Part shown: positions 1 through 6,998 of the stretch, piece after piece
How the letters are laid out: every line of letters starts with the position of its first letter
Numbering within the stretch: the first letter of the stretch is position 1
Translations under genes and position numbers: made by a program
DNA from: an uncultured Oscillospiraceae bacterium
Lineage (GTDB): Bacteria > Bacillota > Clostridia > Oscillospirales > Oscillospiraceae
DNA length: 15,352 nucleotides
Direction: 5' to 3'
Assembly: GCA_934546685.1 (NCBI GenBank)
Contig: CAKTEB010000060.1
Span: 1 to 15,352, forward strand
The notes under the pieces: model-generated
Database searches by the model: none
What the model was told of the DNA's origin: nothing
What the model saw: only the letters and a program-made list of their open reading frames with translations

Positions 1-234
1 GGCCGTCATACTCCCTTCTTCAACAACTACCGTCCTCAGTTCTACTTCCGTACCACTGACGTAACCGGCATCATCACCCTGCCCGAGGGCACCGAGATGT
101 GCATGCCTGGCGATAACACCGAGATGAGCGTTGAGCTGATTACCCCCATCGCTATCGAGGTTGGCCTGCGTTTCGCTATCCGTGAGGGTGGCCGTACCGT
201 TGGCTCCGGCGTTGTTACCGCTATCAACGAGTAA
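1..234 (+). CDS. tuf: Elongation factor Tu, C-terminal part (5' end outside window)
   Basis: These last 77 residues of EF-Tu belong to domain 3 of the GTPase that delivers aminoacyl-tRNA to the ribosome. The reading frame is open from base 1 and opens with GRHTPFFNNYRPQFYFRTTD, the highly conserved domain 3 strand that helps bind aminoacyl-tRNA and EF-Ts; it closes with the typical REGGRTVGSGVV motif before TAA. The GTPase domain lies upstream of the window. Codon use is strongly biased (CGT for Arg, GTT, GCT, ACC), unlike the CGG-rich genes that follow, as expected for one of the most highly expressed proteins. A terminator follows directly, so tuf is the last gene of its transcript. Identification is secure; only the 5' boundary is unknown. 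Confidence 0.97.
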   Translation, partial: GRHTPFFNNYRPQFYFRTTDVTGIITLPEGTEMCMPGDNTEMSVELITPIAIEVGLRFAIREGGRTVGSGVVTAINE

Positions 235-245
235 TTTCGTCTTTC

Positions 246-279
246 AAAAATGCTGCTCCTTCGGGGGCAGCATTTTTTT
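246..279 (+). terminator. Rho-independent terminator of tuf
   Basis: The arms TGCTGCTCC and GGGGCAGCA (one G-U pair) close a TTCG tetraloop and are followed by seven T. An A run in front makes it partly symmetrical. It lies 12 bases after the tuf stop codon. Confidence 0.93.
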
Positions 280-341
280 GCCTCGGGGAAGGATACGACA
301 GTTCCCATGAAAAAGCACTTCCATTTTCTCCTGAAATACGG

Positions 342-347
342 TATAAT
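342..347 (+). promoter_or_regulatory. Candidate sigma-A -10 box for the export-protein/recD2/comF/mreB operon
   Basis: A perfect TATAAT lies about 50 bases before the first start codon of the operon and after the tuf terminator. The sequence at the -35 distance (TTCCAT at 319-324) matches the consensus poorly and there is no TGn extension, so the promoter may be weak or need an activator. The call rests on position and the -10 box alone. Confidence 0.5.
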
Positions 348-398
348 AGATAGATATATGACAAGCTACTTTGCTTCTTGGTGAAAGGATTTGGACGG

Positions 399-860
399 AT
401 GGAACTGATGCGGCATCTACTCTATGTATTCGGATTGGCCATGGTGCCGGTATTTGAGCTCCGGGGCGCAATCCCGGTGGGCTTTGCCGCGGGACTTCCC
501 ATCTGGGCCACGTTTATCGCGGCGGTTCTGGGGAACCTCCTGCCCGTGCCCTTTTTGATCCTGTTCACCCGGCGCGTGTTTGAATGGCTTCGGAAAAAGA
601 GCAACGGTCTGGAGCGGCTGGTGTCCAAGCTGGAGAAGAAAGCCGCCTCCAAGGAGGATCTGCTGAAGAAATATGAGCTGCTGGGTCTATGTATCCTGGT
701 GGCGATCCCGTTGCCTGGGACCGGGGCCTGGACAGGCTCTTTAGTGGCGGCGGTATTTGATATCCGGCTGAAGCACGCATTTCCGGCCATTGTGCTGGGC
801 GTGCTGATCGCGGGACTCATTGTAACGCTGATCTCTTACGGTGTGACCATCGTATTGTGA
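399..860 (+). CDS. Small multi-drug export protein family (COG2426-like) membrane protein
   Basis: A 153-residue hydrophobic protein with about four membrane segments: roughly residues 7-25, 29-52, 90-112 and 127-150. Between the second and third lies a basic, lysine/arginine-rich cytoplasmic loop (residues 55-85). The order and motifs (FELRGAIP near the N terminus, then a GxGAWTGSL stretch in the third segment) fit the family annotated as putative small multi-drug export proteins; I know of no proven substrate. ATG 399 is preferred over the upstream TTG at 378 because AAAGGA at 384-389 is a ribosome binding site nine bases before 399 and would lie inside the coding region of the longer form. 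It is the first gene of the operon, 56 bases before the next. Family call fairly sure, function unsure. Confidence 0.82.
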   Translation: MELMRHLLYVFGLAMVPVFELRGAIPVGFAAGLPIWATFIAAVLGNLLPVPFLILFTRRVFEWLRKKSNGLERLVSKLEKKAASKEDLLKKYELLGLCILVAIPLPGTGAWTGSLVAAVFDIRLKHAFPAIVLGVLIAGLIVTLISYGVTIVL

Positions 861-916
861 TGGGAGCTTGGAACCAGGAACATGGAAAACGCATATACTG
901 ATCCAGGGGGATCGGT

Positions 917-1243
917 ATGGAGCTTTTTGTGGGTATTCTTGCGGCCTGGGGATTATTGATGCTGATATGGACGGCGGCTGGCACCCTGCTTTTGCCGCTA
1001 AGGCGCAGAGATCATCTGCGCCTTACTGCTCTGATTCAGGGGAAGGGCGATTGGCCCAAGCTGGAGCGGTGGCTGAGAGGCGTTCTGTGGCTCAGAGAGA
1101 GCGGCTTTCTGTGGTGCGATATCGTAGTGTTCACCCAAGAGCTGGATGAGGACTGCATATGCTGCCTCCAGGGCTTTGCGGAGCGGCATCCCCAGGTGAC
1201 GTTGGCGGCAAGCAGAACGGAATGGACGGAAGAAGGTACATGA
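917..1243 (+). CDS. Unknown small protein with one N-terminal membrane segment
   Basis: A 108-residue protein I cannot assign to a named family. Residues 3-28 form one strongly hydrophobic segment followed by an RRR cluster, suggesting an N-terminal anchor with a cytoplasmic tail. The tail holds a short predicted amphipathic stretch rich in Trp/Leu/Arg, then a soluble segment with DIVVFTQELDED and a CICC cluster (positions about 80-83). AGGGGG at 905-910, six bases before ATG, supports the start. Its stop shares one base with the preferred recD2 start (TGATG), so translation of the two is probably coupled. The frame is real by ribosome binding site and tight operon packing; function is unknown. 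Confidence 0.8.
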   Translation: MELFVGILAAWGLLMLIWTAAGTLLLPLRRRDHLRLTALIQGKGDWPKLERWLRGVLWLRESGFLWCDIVVFTQELDEDCICCLQGFAERHPQVTLAASRTEWTEEGT

Positions 1244-3456
1244 TGACAGAAGGGAAGCCTCAGGAGATCATACGCGGCACCGTGCTGGCGGTGCTGTTTC
1301 AGAACCAGGAAAATGGGTATACGGTCGTGCGGTTCACCACCGAGGAGAACGTGACCATCACAGTGGTGGGCACGATCCCTCTGTGCACGCCTGGGGAGCA
1401 TCTGGTGGTTACCGGACACTGGGAGGATCACATGACCCACGGACCTCAGTTCCGGGCGGAATTCCTGGAGCGTGTGATGCCCTCTGGAGCGGAAGCTATT
1501 GAGAAGTACCTGTCCTCCCGGGTCGTTAAGGGCATCGGCCCAAGAACCGCCAGCCGGATTGTCCGACTCTTTGGCGACGAGACCTTTGAGATCATGGAGC
1601 AGCATCCGGAGCGGCTGGCAGAGGTGCCGGGGATCAGCCCGCAAAAGGCTAGAGCCATCGGGGAGAGCTTTCAGAAGCAGTTCGGTATGCGGAAGCTGCT
1701 GGAATTCCTGCTGTCCAATGGCCTTCCGGGAGATCTGGCCATGCCGCTGTACAAGGCCTATGGAGATCTGGCCATGGACGCGCTCCAGGACGATCCCTAT
1801 CTTCTGACGGAGGATTTCTTTGGAGCCAGCTTTGCCTTAGTGGATCAATTCGCGGTAAAGCAGGGGGTAGAGGCGGAGGATTTTCGCAGGGTACAGGCGG
1901 CTACCGTCTACACCCTGCGTCACAATTTGGGCAACGGACACACGTTTTTACCCACGGATAAGCTCTGTCAGGCCACGGCCATGATGATTTCTGTCAGTCT
2001 TGACGCGGTGCAGGAGGCATTGAGCGAGCTGGACATGGCGGGAAAGCTGGTGCTGGATACCCTTCGGGACCGGTCTATCTGCTATCTGCCGGAGTACTAT
2101 CAGGCAGAGACCTATGTGGCGGAGCGGATGCTGGAGATGGCGGCCCTGCCCCAGGAGGCTCCGGATCGGCTTGAGGGCACCCTGCGGGCGGTCCAGCGAG
2201 AAGTGGGCACCGACTATGCTCCGGATCAGGTAAAAGCCATTCTCACGGCGGCCAAGAGCTCCGTGATGCTGCTCACCGGCGGCCCCGGCACCGGTAAAAC
2301 CACCACGGTCAACGGCATTTTGGGCCTGTTTGACCATCTGGGCATTAAAACCCTGCTGGCGGCCCCTACGGGCCGGGCCTCAAAGCGCCTCAGCGAGCTC
2401 TGCGGCAGGGAGGCTGCCACCATTCATCGGTTGCTGGAGACCCAGTTCGACCCGGACAGCGGCAAGCTGTGCTTTATGCACGACGAGTCCGAACCCCTAA
2501 AGGCCGATGCGGTGGTGGTGGACGAGACCTCCATGGTGGATATTCTGCTGATGGAGGCGCTGCTTCGGGCGTTAAAGCCCAACTGCCGGCTGATCTTAGT
2601 GGGTGACCCGGATCAGCTGCCCTCGGTGGGGGCGGGCAATCTGTTCTCTGACCTGATCCGCTCCGGGAAAATCCCCACAGTGCGGCTCACGGAGATCTTC
2701 CGGCAGGCCCAGGAGAGCCTCATCATCATGAACGCCCACGCCATCAACGCCGGCAAGATGCCGGAGCTCACCGTTAAGAACAAGGACTTCTTCTTTTTGC
2801 AGCGCAGGGACATGCTCCGGTCTGTGGATACGATCGTGGATCTCTGCGTCCGGCGGCTGCCCCAGAACATGGGCATTCCCGCGGATCAGATCCAGGTGCT
2901 GTCACCTACCCGAAAGACCGAAGCGGGCACCGCGGCCCTGAATCTGCGGCTCCAGGCGGCCCTCAATCCGCCGTCTCCCGAAAAACAGGAGCATAAGCGC
3001 GGAAAAATCCTGTTCCGGGTGGGCGATCGGGTGATGCAAATTAAGAATAACTATGATATAATGTGGAAGAAAACCGAAGGCTTCGGTGTGGGAACCGGCG
3101 TGTTCAACGGAGACGTGGGAAAAATCACGGCCATTGATCCCGCCGAGGAGACCCTCACTGTGGTCTACGATGACCGGCAGGTGGAGTACACCTTTGACTT
3201 GCTGGGGCAGCTGGAACTGGCCTATGCCATGACCGTACATAAGAGCCAGGGCAGCGAGTACCGGGCCGTGATCCTGTCGGTGTCCCAGGCCAATCCCTAT
3301 CTGCTCACCAGAAGCATCCTCTACACCGCTGTGACCAGAGCAAAAGAGCTGCTGATCCTGGTGGGGGATCCCAGCGTGGTTCAGCAGATGGTGGAGAATA
3401 ACCGTCAGTCCCGCCGCTACAGCGGACTGAAGCTGCGACTTGAAAAGGACGGATGA
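1243..3456 (+). CDS. recD2: RecD2-type 5'-3' DNA helicase (RecD-like/YrrC)
   Basis: A 737-residue superfamily 1B helicase of the RecD2 type, which works without RecBC and is linked to DNA repair and replication-fork maintenance in Firmicutes. The N-terminal OB-like region (residues 1-85) is followed by helix-hairpin-helix motifs (VVKGIGPRTASRIV, then VPGISPQKARAI). The helicase core shows Walker A GGPGTGKT (about 346-353), the DExx box VVVDETSMVD (about 424-433), GDPDQLPSVGAG (motif III), an EIFRQ motif IV, and the C-terminal YAMTVHKSQGSEY and TAVTRAK motifs (about 661-700). The length fits the RecD2 family (about 700-800). ATG 1243 is six bases after AGAAGG; ATG 1240 is immediately adjacent and also possible, while a longer frame from 1159 would sit inside the upstream gene. 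The 3' end overlaps comF by four bases (ATGA). Confidence 0.95.
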   Translation: MTEGKPQEIIRGTVLAVLFQNQENGYTVVRFTTEENVTITVVGTIPLCTPGEHLVVTGHWEDHMTHGPQFRAEFLERVMPSGAEAIEKYLSSRVVKGIGPRTASRIVRLFGDETFEIMEQHPERLAEVPGISPQKARAIGESFQKQFGMRKLLEFLLSNGLPGDLAMPLYKAYGDLAMDALQDDPYLLTEDFFGASFALVDQFAVKQGVEAEDFRRVQAATVYTLRHNLGNGHTFLPTDKLCQATAMMISVSLDAVQEALSELDMAGKLVLDTLRDRSICYLPEYYQAETYVAERMLEMAALPQEAPDRLEGTLRAVQREVGTDYAPDQVKAILTAAKSSVMLLTGGPGTGKTTTVNGILGLFDHLGIKTLLAAPTGRASKRLSELCGREAATIHRLLETQFDPDSGKLCFMHDESEPLKADAVVVDETSMVDILLMEALLRALKPNCRLILVGDPDQLPSVGAGNLFSDLIRSGKIPTVRLTEIFRQAQESLIIMNAHAINAGKMPELTVKNKDFFFLQRRDMLRSVDTIVDLCVRRLPQNMGIPADQIQVLSPTRKTEAGTAALNLRLQAALNPPSPEKQEHKRGKILFRVGDRVMQIKNNYDIMWKKTEGFGVGTGVFNGDVGKITAIDPAEETLTVVYDDRQVEYTFDLLGQLELAYAMTVHKSQGSEYRAVILSVSQANPYLLTRSILYTAVTRAKELLILVGDPSVVQQMVENNRQSRRYSGLKLRLEKDG

Positions 3457-4136
3457 AAATGGGCATTCTTTCCGGGGTACTTGATTTTCTGTTTCCACCC
3501 AAGTGTATGTTCTGCCACCGGGTTCTCAAAACCGGAGAAACGGGCTGCTGTAGCCAATGCGCCAAGGAGCTGGTCACAGCGCCCAGCCCCAGGTATGGCA
3601 TCAGCTTTGACCGATGTCTCGCACCCATGGTATATGAGGGGAGCGTCCGCAGTGCCCTGATCCGGTTCAAGTTTGAGAATCGTCCCGGCTACGCCACCGG
3701 TCTGGGCCGGATCCTGGCCCATTTTATCCGGGAAAATCTGACGGGACAATACGACCTCATTACCTGGGTGCCCGTGAGCTCCGAGCGACTGAAGCAGCGG
3801 GGCTATGACCAGGCTATGCTGCTGGCCATGGCGGCGGCCCTGGAGCTGGGCGACGTGGCCGTGGAGACTCTGAAAAAGTGCCGGGACAATCCGGCCCAGT
3901 CCAGCCTGGAGGATGCGGATCAGCGCAGAAGCAACGTAATGGGCGCTTATGCGGCGGTGGATCCGGAGCTCATTGCCGGAAAGCGGATCCTGCTGGTGGA
4001 CGATATCATCACCACCGGCTCCACGCTGGAGGAGGCCAGCCATACCCTCCGTTCCGCAGGGGCCAAAAGCGTACTGGCTGTGGCCGTGGCCCAGACCAGC
4101 AGGAAAAATAAAACTACCGAAGAGGAATCGTCATGA
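3453..4136 (+). CDS. comF: ComF family phosphoribosyltransferase-like protein
   Basis: A 227-residue ComF-family protein: an N-terminal zinc ribbon followed by a type I phosphoribosyltransferase fold. Zinc ligands are probably Cys18 and Cys21 (PPKCMFC) with Cys32 or Cys33 and Cys36. The PRPP-binding loop ILLVDDIITTGST is at about residues 179-191, preceded by VPVSSERLKQRGYDQA, the typical ComF signature. In naturally competent bacteria ComF acts in DNA uptake and processing of transforming DNA; in Clostridia it is often kept without a full competence system, so its role here is open. ATG 3453 overlaps the recD2 stop (ATGA); ATG 3459 has better spacing to AAGGA and would remove only two residues. 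The 3' end overlaps mreB by four bases. Confidence 0.93.
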   Translation: MKMGILSGVLDFLFPPKCMFCHRVLKTGETGCCSQCAKELVTAPSPRYGISFDRCLAPMVYEGSVRSALIRFKFENRPGYATGLGRILAHFIRENLTGQYDLITWVPVSSERLKQRGYDQAMLLAMAAALELGDVAVETLKKCRDNPAQSSLEDADQRRSNVMGAYAAVDPELIAGKRILLVDDIITTGSTLEEASHTLRSAGAKSVLAVAVAQTSRKNKTTEEESS

Positions 4137-5164
4137 TAAAACTATCTCGTGATATTGGAATCGATCTAGGCACCGCCAACGTACTGGTATACCTGGACGG
4201 CAGAGGCATCGTCATCAATGAGCCCAGTGCCGTGGCATTGGATAAGAACTCAGGCAAGGTGCTGGAGGTAGGCGCGGCGGCGAAGAAAATGCTGGGCCGT
4301 ACCCCCGGCAATATCGTCGCGGCTCGACCCCTGGAGCATGGCGCTATCTCCGACTATGATATGACCGCCACCATGCTTTCGGTGTACCTGCGGCGCATCA
4401 CAAAGATGTCCCTGGTGAAGCCCAGAGTTGTGGTATCTGTACCCAGCGGCATTACCGAGGTCGAGGAGCGTGCGGTCATCCAGGCCGCCATGGAGGCCGG
4501 AGCACGGCGCGTGTACCTGATGGAGGAGCCCCTGGCAGCGGCCATCGGCGCAGGCATGAACATCAAGAGCACCGGCGGCAATATGGTTATCGACATCGGC
4601 GGCGGCACCACGGATATTGCGGTGCTGAGCCTCAACAATGTGGTGCGCTCCACCTCCATCGACGCCGCTGGCGACGCCTTTGACAACGCCATCATCCAGT
4701 ATATCCGGGAGCGGTATCAGGTGCTGGTGGGCAGTCAGACCGCTGAGGAGATCAAAATGGCCATTGGCTGCGTGAACCCCAGACCGGAGCCCCTGGTCAT
4801 GACCGTCAAGGGCCGGAACCTGTCCTCGGGCCTGCCCCAGGAGGTGGATGTAACCTCCGTGGACGTGATGCACGCCCTGACCACCCCATGCAGAGACATC
4901 CTCTATGCGGTGCGCACGATCCTCGAAAAGACGGATCCGGAGCTGGTGGCGGATATCTCCAAAAACGGCATCACCCTCACCGGCGGCGGAAGCCTGCTCT
5001 ACGGCTTTGACCAGCTCATCTATCGTTCCACCGGCATCGCCTGCCATGTGGCCGATGACGCCATCCTATGCGTGGCTTTGGGCTGCGGGAAAGCGCTGAA
5101 ATGGATCGACGAGATGCAGGAGGGAACGGTAAACTTTGCCCGCCGGAAGCTCATGGACGAATAA
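4133..5164 (+). CDS. mreB: Rod shape-determining protein MreB/Mbl (bacterial actin)
   Basis: A 343-residue actin homologue that forms membrane-bound filaments directing lateral peptidoglycan synthesis. The phosphate 1 motif DIGIDLGTANVLVY is at residues 7-20, PSGITEVEERAV near 103-114, the phosphate 2 motif VIDIGGGTTDIAVL at about 152-165, and the adenosine motif LTGGGSLLYG near residue 284. The length is normal for MreB/Mbl. ATG 4133 overlaps the comF stop as ATGA and has AGAGGA six bases upstream. Unlike the common arrangement, mreC, mreD and rodA do not follow; a terminator does. It could equally be named mbl or mreBH, since sequence motifs alone do not separate the paralogues. Confidence 0.93.
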   Translation: MIKLSRDIGIDLGTANVLVYLDGRGIVINEPSAVALDKNSGKVLEVGAAAKKMLGRTPGNIVAARPLEHGAISDYDMTATMLSVYLRRITKMSLVKPRVVVSVPSGITEVEERAVIQAAMEAGARRVYLMEEPLAAAIGAGMNIKSTGGNMVIDIGGGTTDIAVLSLNNVVRSTSIDAAGDAFDNAIIQYIRERYQVLVGSQTAEEIKMAIGCVNPRPEPLVMTVKGRNLSSGLPQEVDVTSVDVMHALTTPCRDILYAVRTILEKTDPELVADISKNGITLTGGGSLLYGFDQLIYRSTGIACHVADDAILCVALGCGKALKWIDEMQEGTVNFARRKLMDE

Positions 5165-5180
5165 TTGAAATCTGTACCTC

Positions 5181-5218
5181 AAAAGGAACTGACGCATTCG
5201 ATGCGGCGGTTCCTTTTT
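5181..5218 (+). terminator. Rho-independent terminator after mreB
   Basis: Outer arms AAAAGGAAC and GTTCCTTTT enclose a short internal mismatch and an inner stem CGCAT/ATGCG with a TCG loop, followed by T residues. It begins 17 bases after the mreB stop and closes the five-gene operon. Confidence 0.88.
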
Positions 5219-5260
5219 GCTTTCGGATTGTGACTTTTTGGTTGGTTTGTGCGGGGTGCA

Positions 5261-5290
5261 TTGACAGGAAGGGGAGAGGAACGGTACAAT
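5261..5290 (+). promoter_or_regulatory. Sigma-A promoter P1 for the VTC/DUF4956 operon
   Basis: TTGACA (5261-5266), an 18-base spacer and TACAAT (5285-5290). Transcription would start near 5297, giving a leader of about 150 bases before the start codon at 5451. The leader contains two mirrored regulator-like boxes. Confidence 0.75.
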
Positions 5291-5301
5291 TTGAGAAAGC
5301 A

Positions 5302-5318
5302 TGTAAAATCTATGTAAA
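5302..5318 (+). promoter_or_regulatory. Box A: TGTAAA-N5-TGTAAA direct repeat (possible response-regulator site)
   Basis: Two TGTAAA hexamers start 11 bases apart; read on the other strand they are TTTACA-N5-TTTACA. This geometry, two hexamers repeating at one helical turn, is that of OmpR/PhoB-family response regulators such as Bacillus PhoP (TTAACA-like repeats). It lies about +6 to +22 relative to the start expected from P1, which would suit repression. The regulator is not identified. Confidence 0.45.
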
Positions 5319-5380
5319 AGGCCCGGGGAGCGCTTTCGTTACGATTCGTTCACAGTTTCTCCGAAAAGTTTGGAAAAATC

Positions 5381-5408
5381 TTTATTTTTCACACAGAAGC
5401 TATACAAT
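5381..5408 (+). promoter_or_regulatory. Weak candidate second promoter P2 in the VTC leader
   Basis: TTTATT (5381-5386), a 16-base spacer and TACAAT (5403-5408, within TATACAAT). The -35 box is poor. It is listed because the -10 box stands at nearly the same distance in front of box B as the P1 -10 box does in front of box A. Confidence 0.3.
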
Positions 5409-5420
5409 CGAATGATATAT

Positions 5421-5437
5421 TTTACATAGACTTTACA
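5421..5437 (+). promoter_or_regulatory. Box B: TTTACA-N5-TTTACA, mirrored copy of box A
   Basis: Two TTTACA hexamers start 11 bases apart. The 20 bases at 5419-5438 match the reverse complement of 5301-5320 at 17 positions, including an unbroken 11-base run (TTTTACATAGA). The last hexamer touches the ribosome binding site of the next gene (AGGGGGG from 5437), so a bound protein here could also block initiation of transcription from P2 or elongation. Confidence 0.45.
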
Positions 5438-5450
5438 GGGGGGTGAATGG

Positions 5451-6188
5451 ATGGGCCAGGATATCATATCCTCCTTCCGTCGCTATGAGGTGAAATACTT
5501 CCTGACGGCGGAGCAGCGGGCAGCGCTGCTGCCGGAGCTAGAGCGGCATTTTCAGGTGGATCAGTACGGCCAGCATACCATCAGCAATCTCTATTATGAT
5601 ACCGATACCTTTGACATCACACGGAACTCTGTGGAGAAGCCGGTATACAAGGAAAAGCTGCGGGTGCGGGCCTACGGGCTCCAGGATCCGGAAACCGGGC
5701 GGGTCTTCATTGAGCTGAAAAAGAAGTATGACCATGTGGTATATAAGCGGCGCATTGCGGCGAGTGTGCCGGAGGCCAAGGCTTTTCTGCACGGCGGTCC
5801 GGATCCGGCGGGAGCTGACAGGCAAATCGCCGGGGAGATCCGCTATTTCATGGAGCGGAACCGTCCGGAGCCCAAGGTCTATCTCAGCTACCGGCGGATC
5901 GCTATGGCGGGGACAGAGGATCCGGAGCTGCGGCTCACCATGGATCAGGAGCTCTTATGGCGCACCGAGGAGCTGGATCTCTGCAGGGAGCCCTACGGGA
6001 CGCTGATTCTGCCGGATGAGATGACCCTCATGGAGATCAAGGTGCCAGGGACCATGCCCCTATGGCTGGCGCGGCTGCTCAGCGACCAGAGAATCTATCG
6101 GGCGTCCTTCTCCAAGATCGGCACCTGCTATACCAAATTCCTCCTGCCCCAGATATTTGATAAAAAGGTTGTGACCACGCATGTTTGA
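5451..6188 (+). CDS. VTC domain (polyphosphate polymerase-type) protein
   Basis: A 245-residue single-domain protein of the VTC family, related to the catalytic tunnel domain of yeast Vtc4, which makes polyphosphate from ATP. The basic strand motifs of the tunnel are present: RYEVKY (11-16), LYYDT (47-51), KLRVRAY (69-75), FIELKKK (86-92), KRR (99-101), LRLTMD (160-165), LMEIKV with its metal-binding Glu (193-198) and FSKIGTCYTK (220-229). In bacteria the activity is inferred by family; some members may act on other triphosphates. ATG 5451 is seven bases after AGGGGGG; ATG 5447 is in another frame. It overlaps the following DUF4956 gene by eight bases, a pair seen together in many Firmicutes, often with a CotH-like gene that is absent here. 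Confidence 0.88.
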   Translation: MGQDIISSFRRYEVKYFLTAEQRAALLPELERHFQVDQYGQHTISNLYYDTDTFDITRNSVEKPVYKEKLRVRAYGLQDPETGRVFIELKKKYDHVVYKRRIAASVPEAKAFLHGGPDPAGADRQIAGEIRYFMERNRPEPKVYLSYRRIAMAGTEDPELRLTMDQELLWRTEELDLCREPYGTLILPDEMTLMEIKVPGTMPLWLARLLSDQRIYRASFSKIGTCYTKFLLPQIFDKKVVTTHV

Positions 6189-6843
6189 ATCTGTGATCCT
6201 GGGCGGGCTAACTGTCCAGAGCTTTCTCATCTGTACCGGCGCGGCGCTGATCTTAGGCCTGCTGACTGCGCTGTGCTTCTCCTTCCGGGCCAGCTTTTCC
6301 GGGAGCTTCTGCCTGACGCTGGCGATCCTACCCGCCATTGTGGAGGTCATTATTATGATGGTCTCCGGGAGCATTGGGGCCGGCGTGGCCGTAGCGGGGA
6401 CGTTTTCTCTGGTGCGGTTCCGCTCGGAGCCCGGAACGGCAAGGCAGATCGCGGCGCTGTTCCTGGCGGTGAGCCTGGGCATCGCTCTGGGCATGGGCTA
6501 TGTGCTCCTGGCCGTGGTCTTCTTCGTGATCGTGACATTGTTCTTTCTGGTGCTGACTCTGGCAGGGCTGGGAGAGAAGCGGGGGAGCCGCCGGGATCTC
6601 CGGATCACCATTCCTGAGAACATGGACTATGAGGGCGTTTTTGACGACCTGTTCCAGCAGTATACCACCGCTCATACCCTGGAGCGCGTGCGCACCACCA
6701 ATATGGGCACCCTCTATGAGCTGCGCTACACCGTGTCCCTGAAGGACGAGAAGAATTTGAAGGCATTCATGGATGAGCTCCGCACCAGAAACGGCAACCT
6801 GACCATCGTGTGCGGCCGGGTGGGCACGGAAAGCGCTTTGTAA
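6181..6843 (+). CDS. DUF4956 family membrane protein
   Basis: A 220-residue protein with about four membrane segments (roughly 9-32, 42-62, 86-103, 105-128) and a soluble C-terminal domain of about 90 residues (from 132). The signature GTFSLVRFRSEPGTARQIA, just before the third segment, is the conserved core of DUF4956, and the tail carries an alternating strand/helix pattern resembling a small regulatory domain. Its function is not known. It starts inside the 3' end of the VTC gene and shares its transcript, so a membrane partner role for polyphosphate synthesis or transport is a reasonable inference, not shown. The Shine-Dalgarno is weak, consistent with translational coupling. A terminator follows. 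Confidence 0.87.
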   Translation: MFESVILGGLTVQSFLICTGAALILGLLTALCFSFRASFSGSFCLTLAILPAIVEVIIMMVSGSIGAGVAVAGTFSLVRFRSEPGTARQIAALFLAVSLGIALGMGYVLLAVVFFVIVTLFFLVLTLAGLGEKRGSRRDLRITIPENMDYEGVFDDLFQQYTTAHTLERVRTTNMGTLYELRYTVSLKDEKNLKAFMDELRTRNGNLTIVCGRVGTESAL

Positions 6844-6851
6844 CAACGGCA

Positions 6852-6885
6852 GGACTCCCTGGCAGAAACGCCAGAGAGTCCTTTC
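6852..6885 (+). terminator. Terminator after the VTC/DUF4956 pair
   Basis: Arms GGACTCCCTGGC and GCCAGAGAGTCC (one mismatch) around the loop AGAAAC, followed by TTTCCCGTTT. It starts eight bases after the stop codon; the U tract is short. Confidence 0.75.
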
Positions 6886-6916
6886 CCGTTTCCGCCTATC
6901 ATTTTGCAGAATTCGG

Positions 6917-6945
6917 TTGCATTTTGGCTGTTTTCAGGTTAAACT
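6917..6945 (+). promoter_or_regulatory. Weak candidate promoter for the FAD oxidoreductase gene
   Basis: TTGCAT, 17 bases, TAAACT. Both boxes are imperfect. It is the best-spaced pair between the preceding terminator and the gene, so it is listed with low confidence. Confidence 0.25.
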
Positions 6946-6956
6946 GGAGGGGAAAA

Positions 6957-6989
6957 ATGTCGCTGGCGGACACGCAGCGGAAGAAATAG
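6957..6989 (+). other. Possible 10-codon leader ORF before the FAD oxidoreductase
   Basis: ATG at 6957 is preceded by GGAGGGG (6946-6952) and encodes MSLADTQRKK before TAG. The stop overlaps the AGGAGG ribosome binding site of the next gene by two bases, so its translation could modulate initiation downstream. No attenuator-type hairpin or run of a single regulatory codon is visible, and the ORF could be chance. Confidence 0.25.
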
Positions 6990-6998
6990 GAGGATACT

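Noticed and set aside
1159..1242. Longer N terminus for RecD2
   Set aside because: Would overlap the upstream gene by 85 bases and lacks a ribosome binding site, whereas AGAAGG precedes ATG 1243 at a proper distance.
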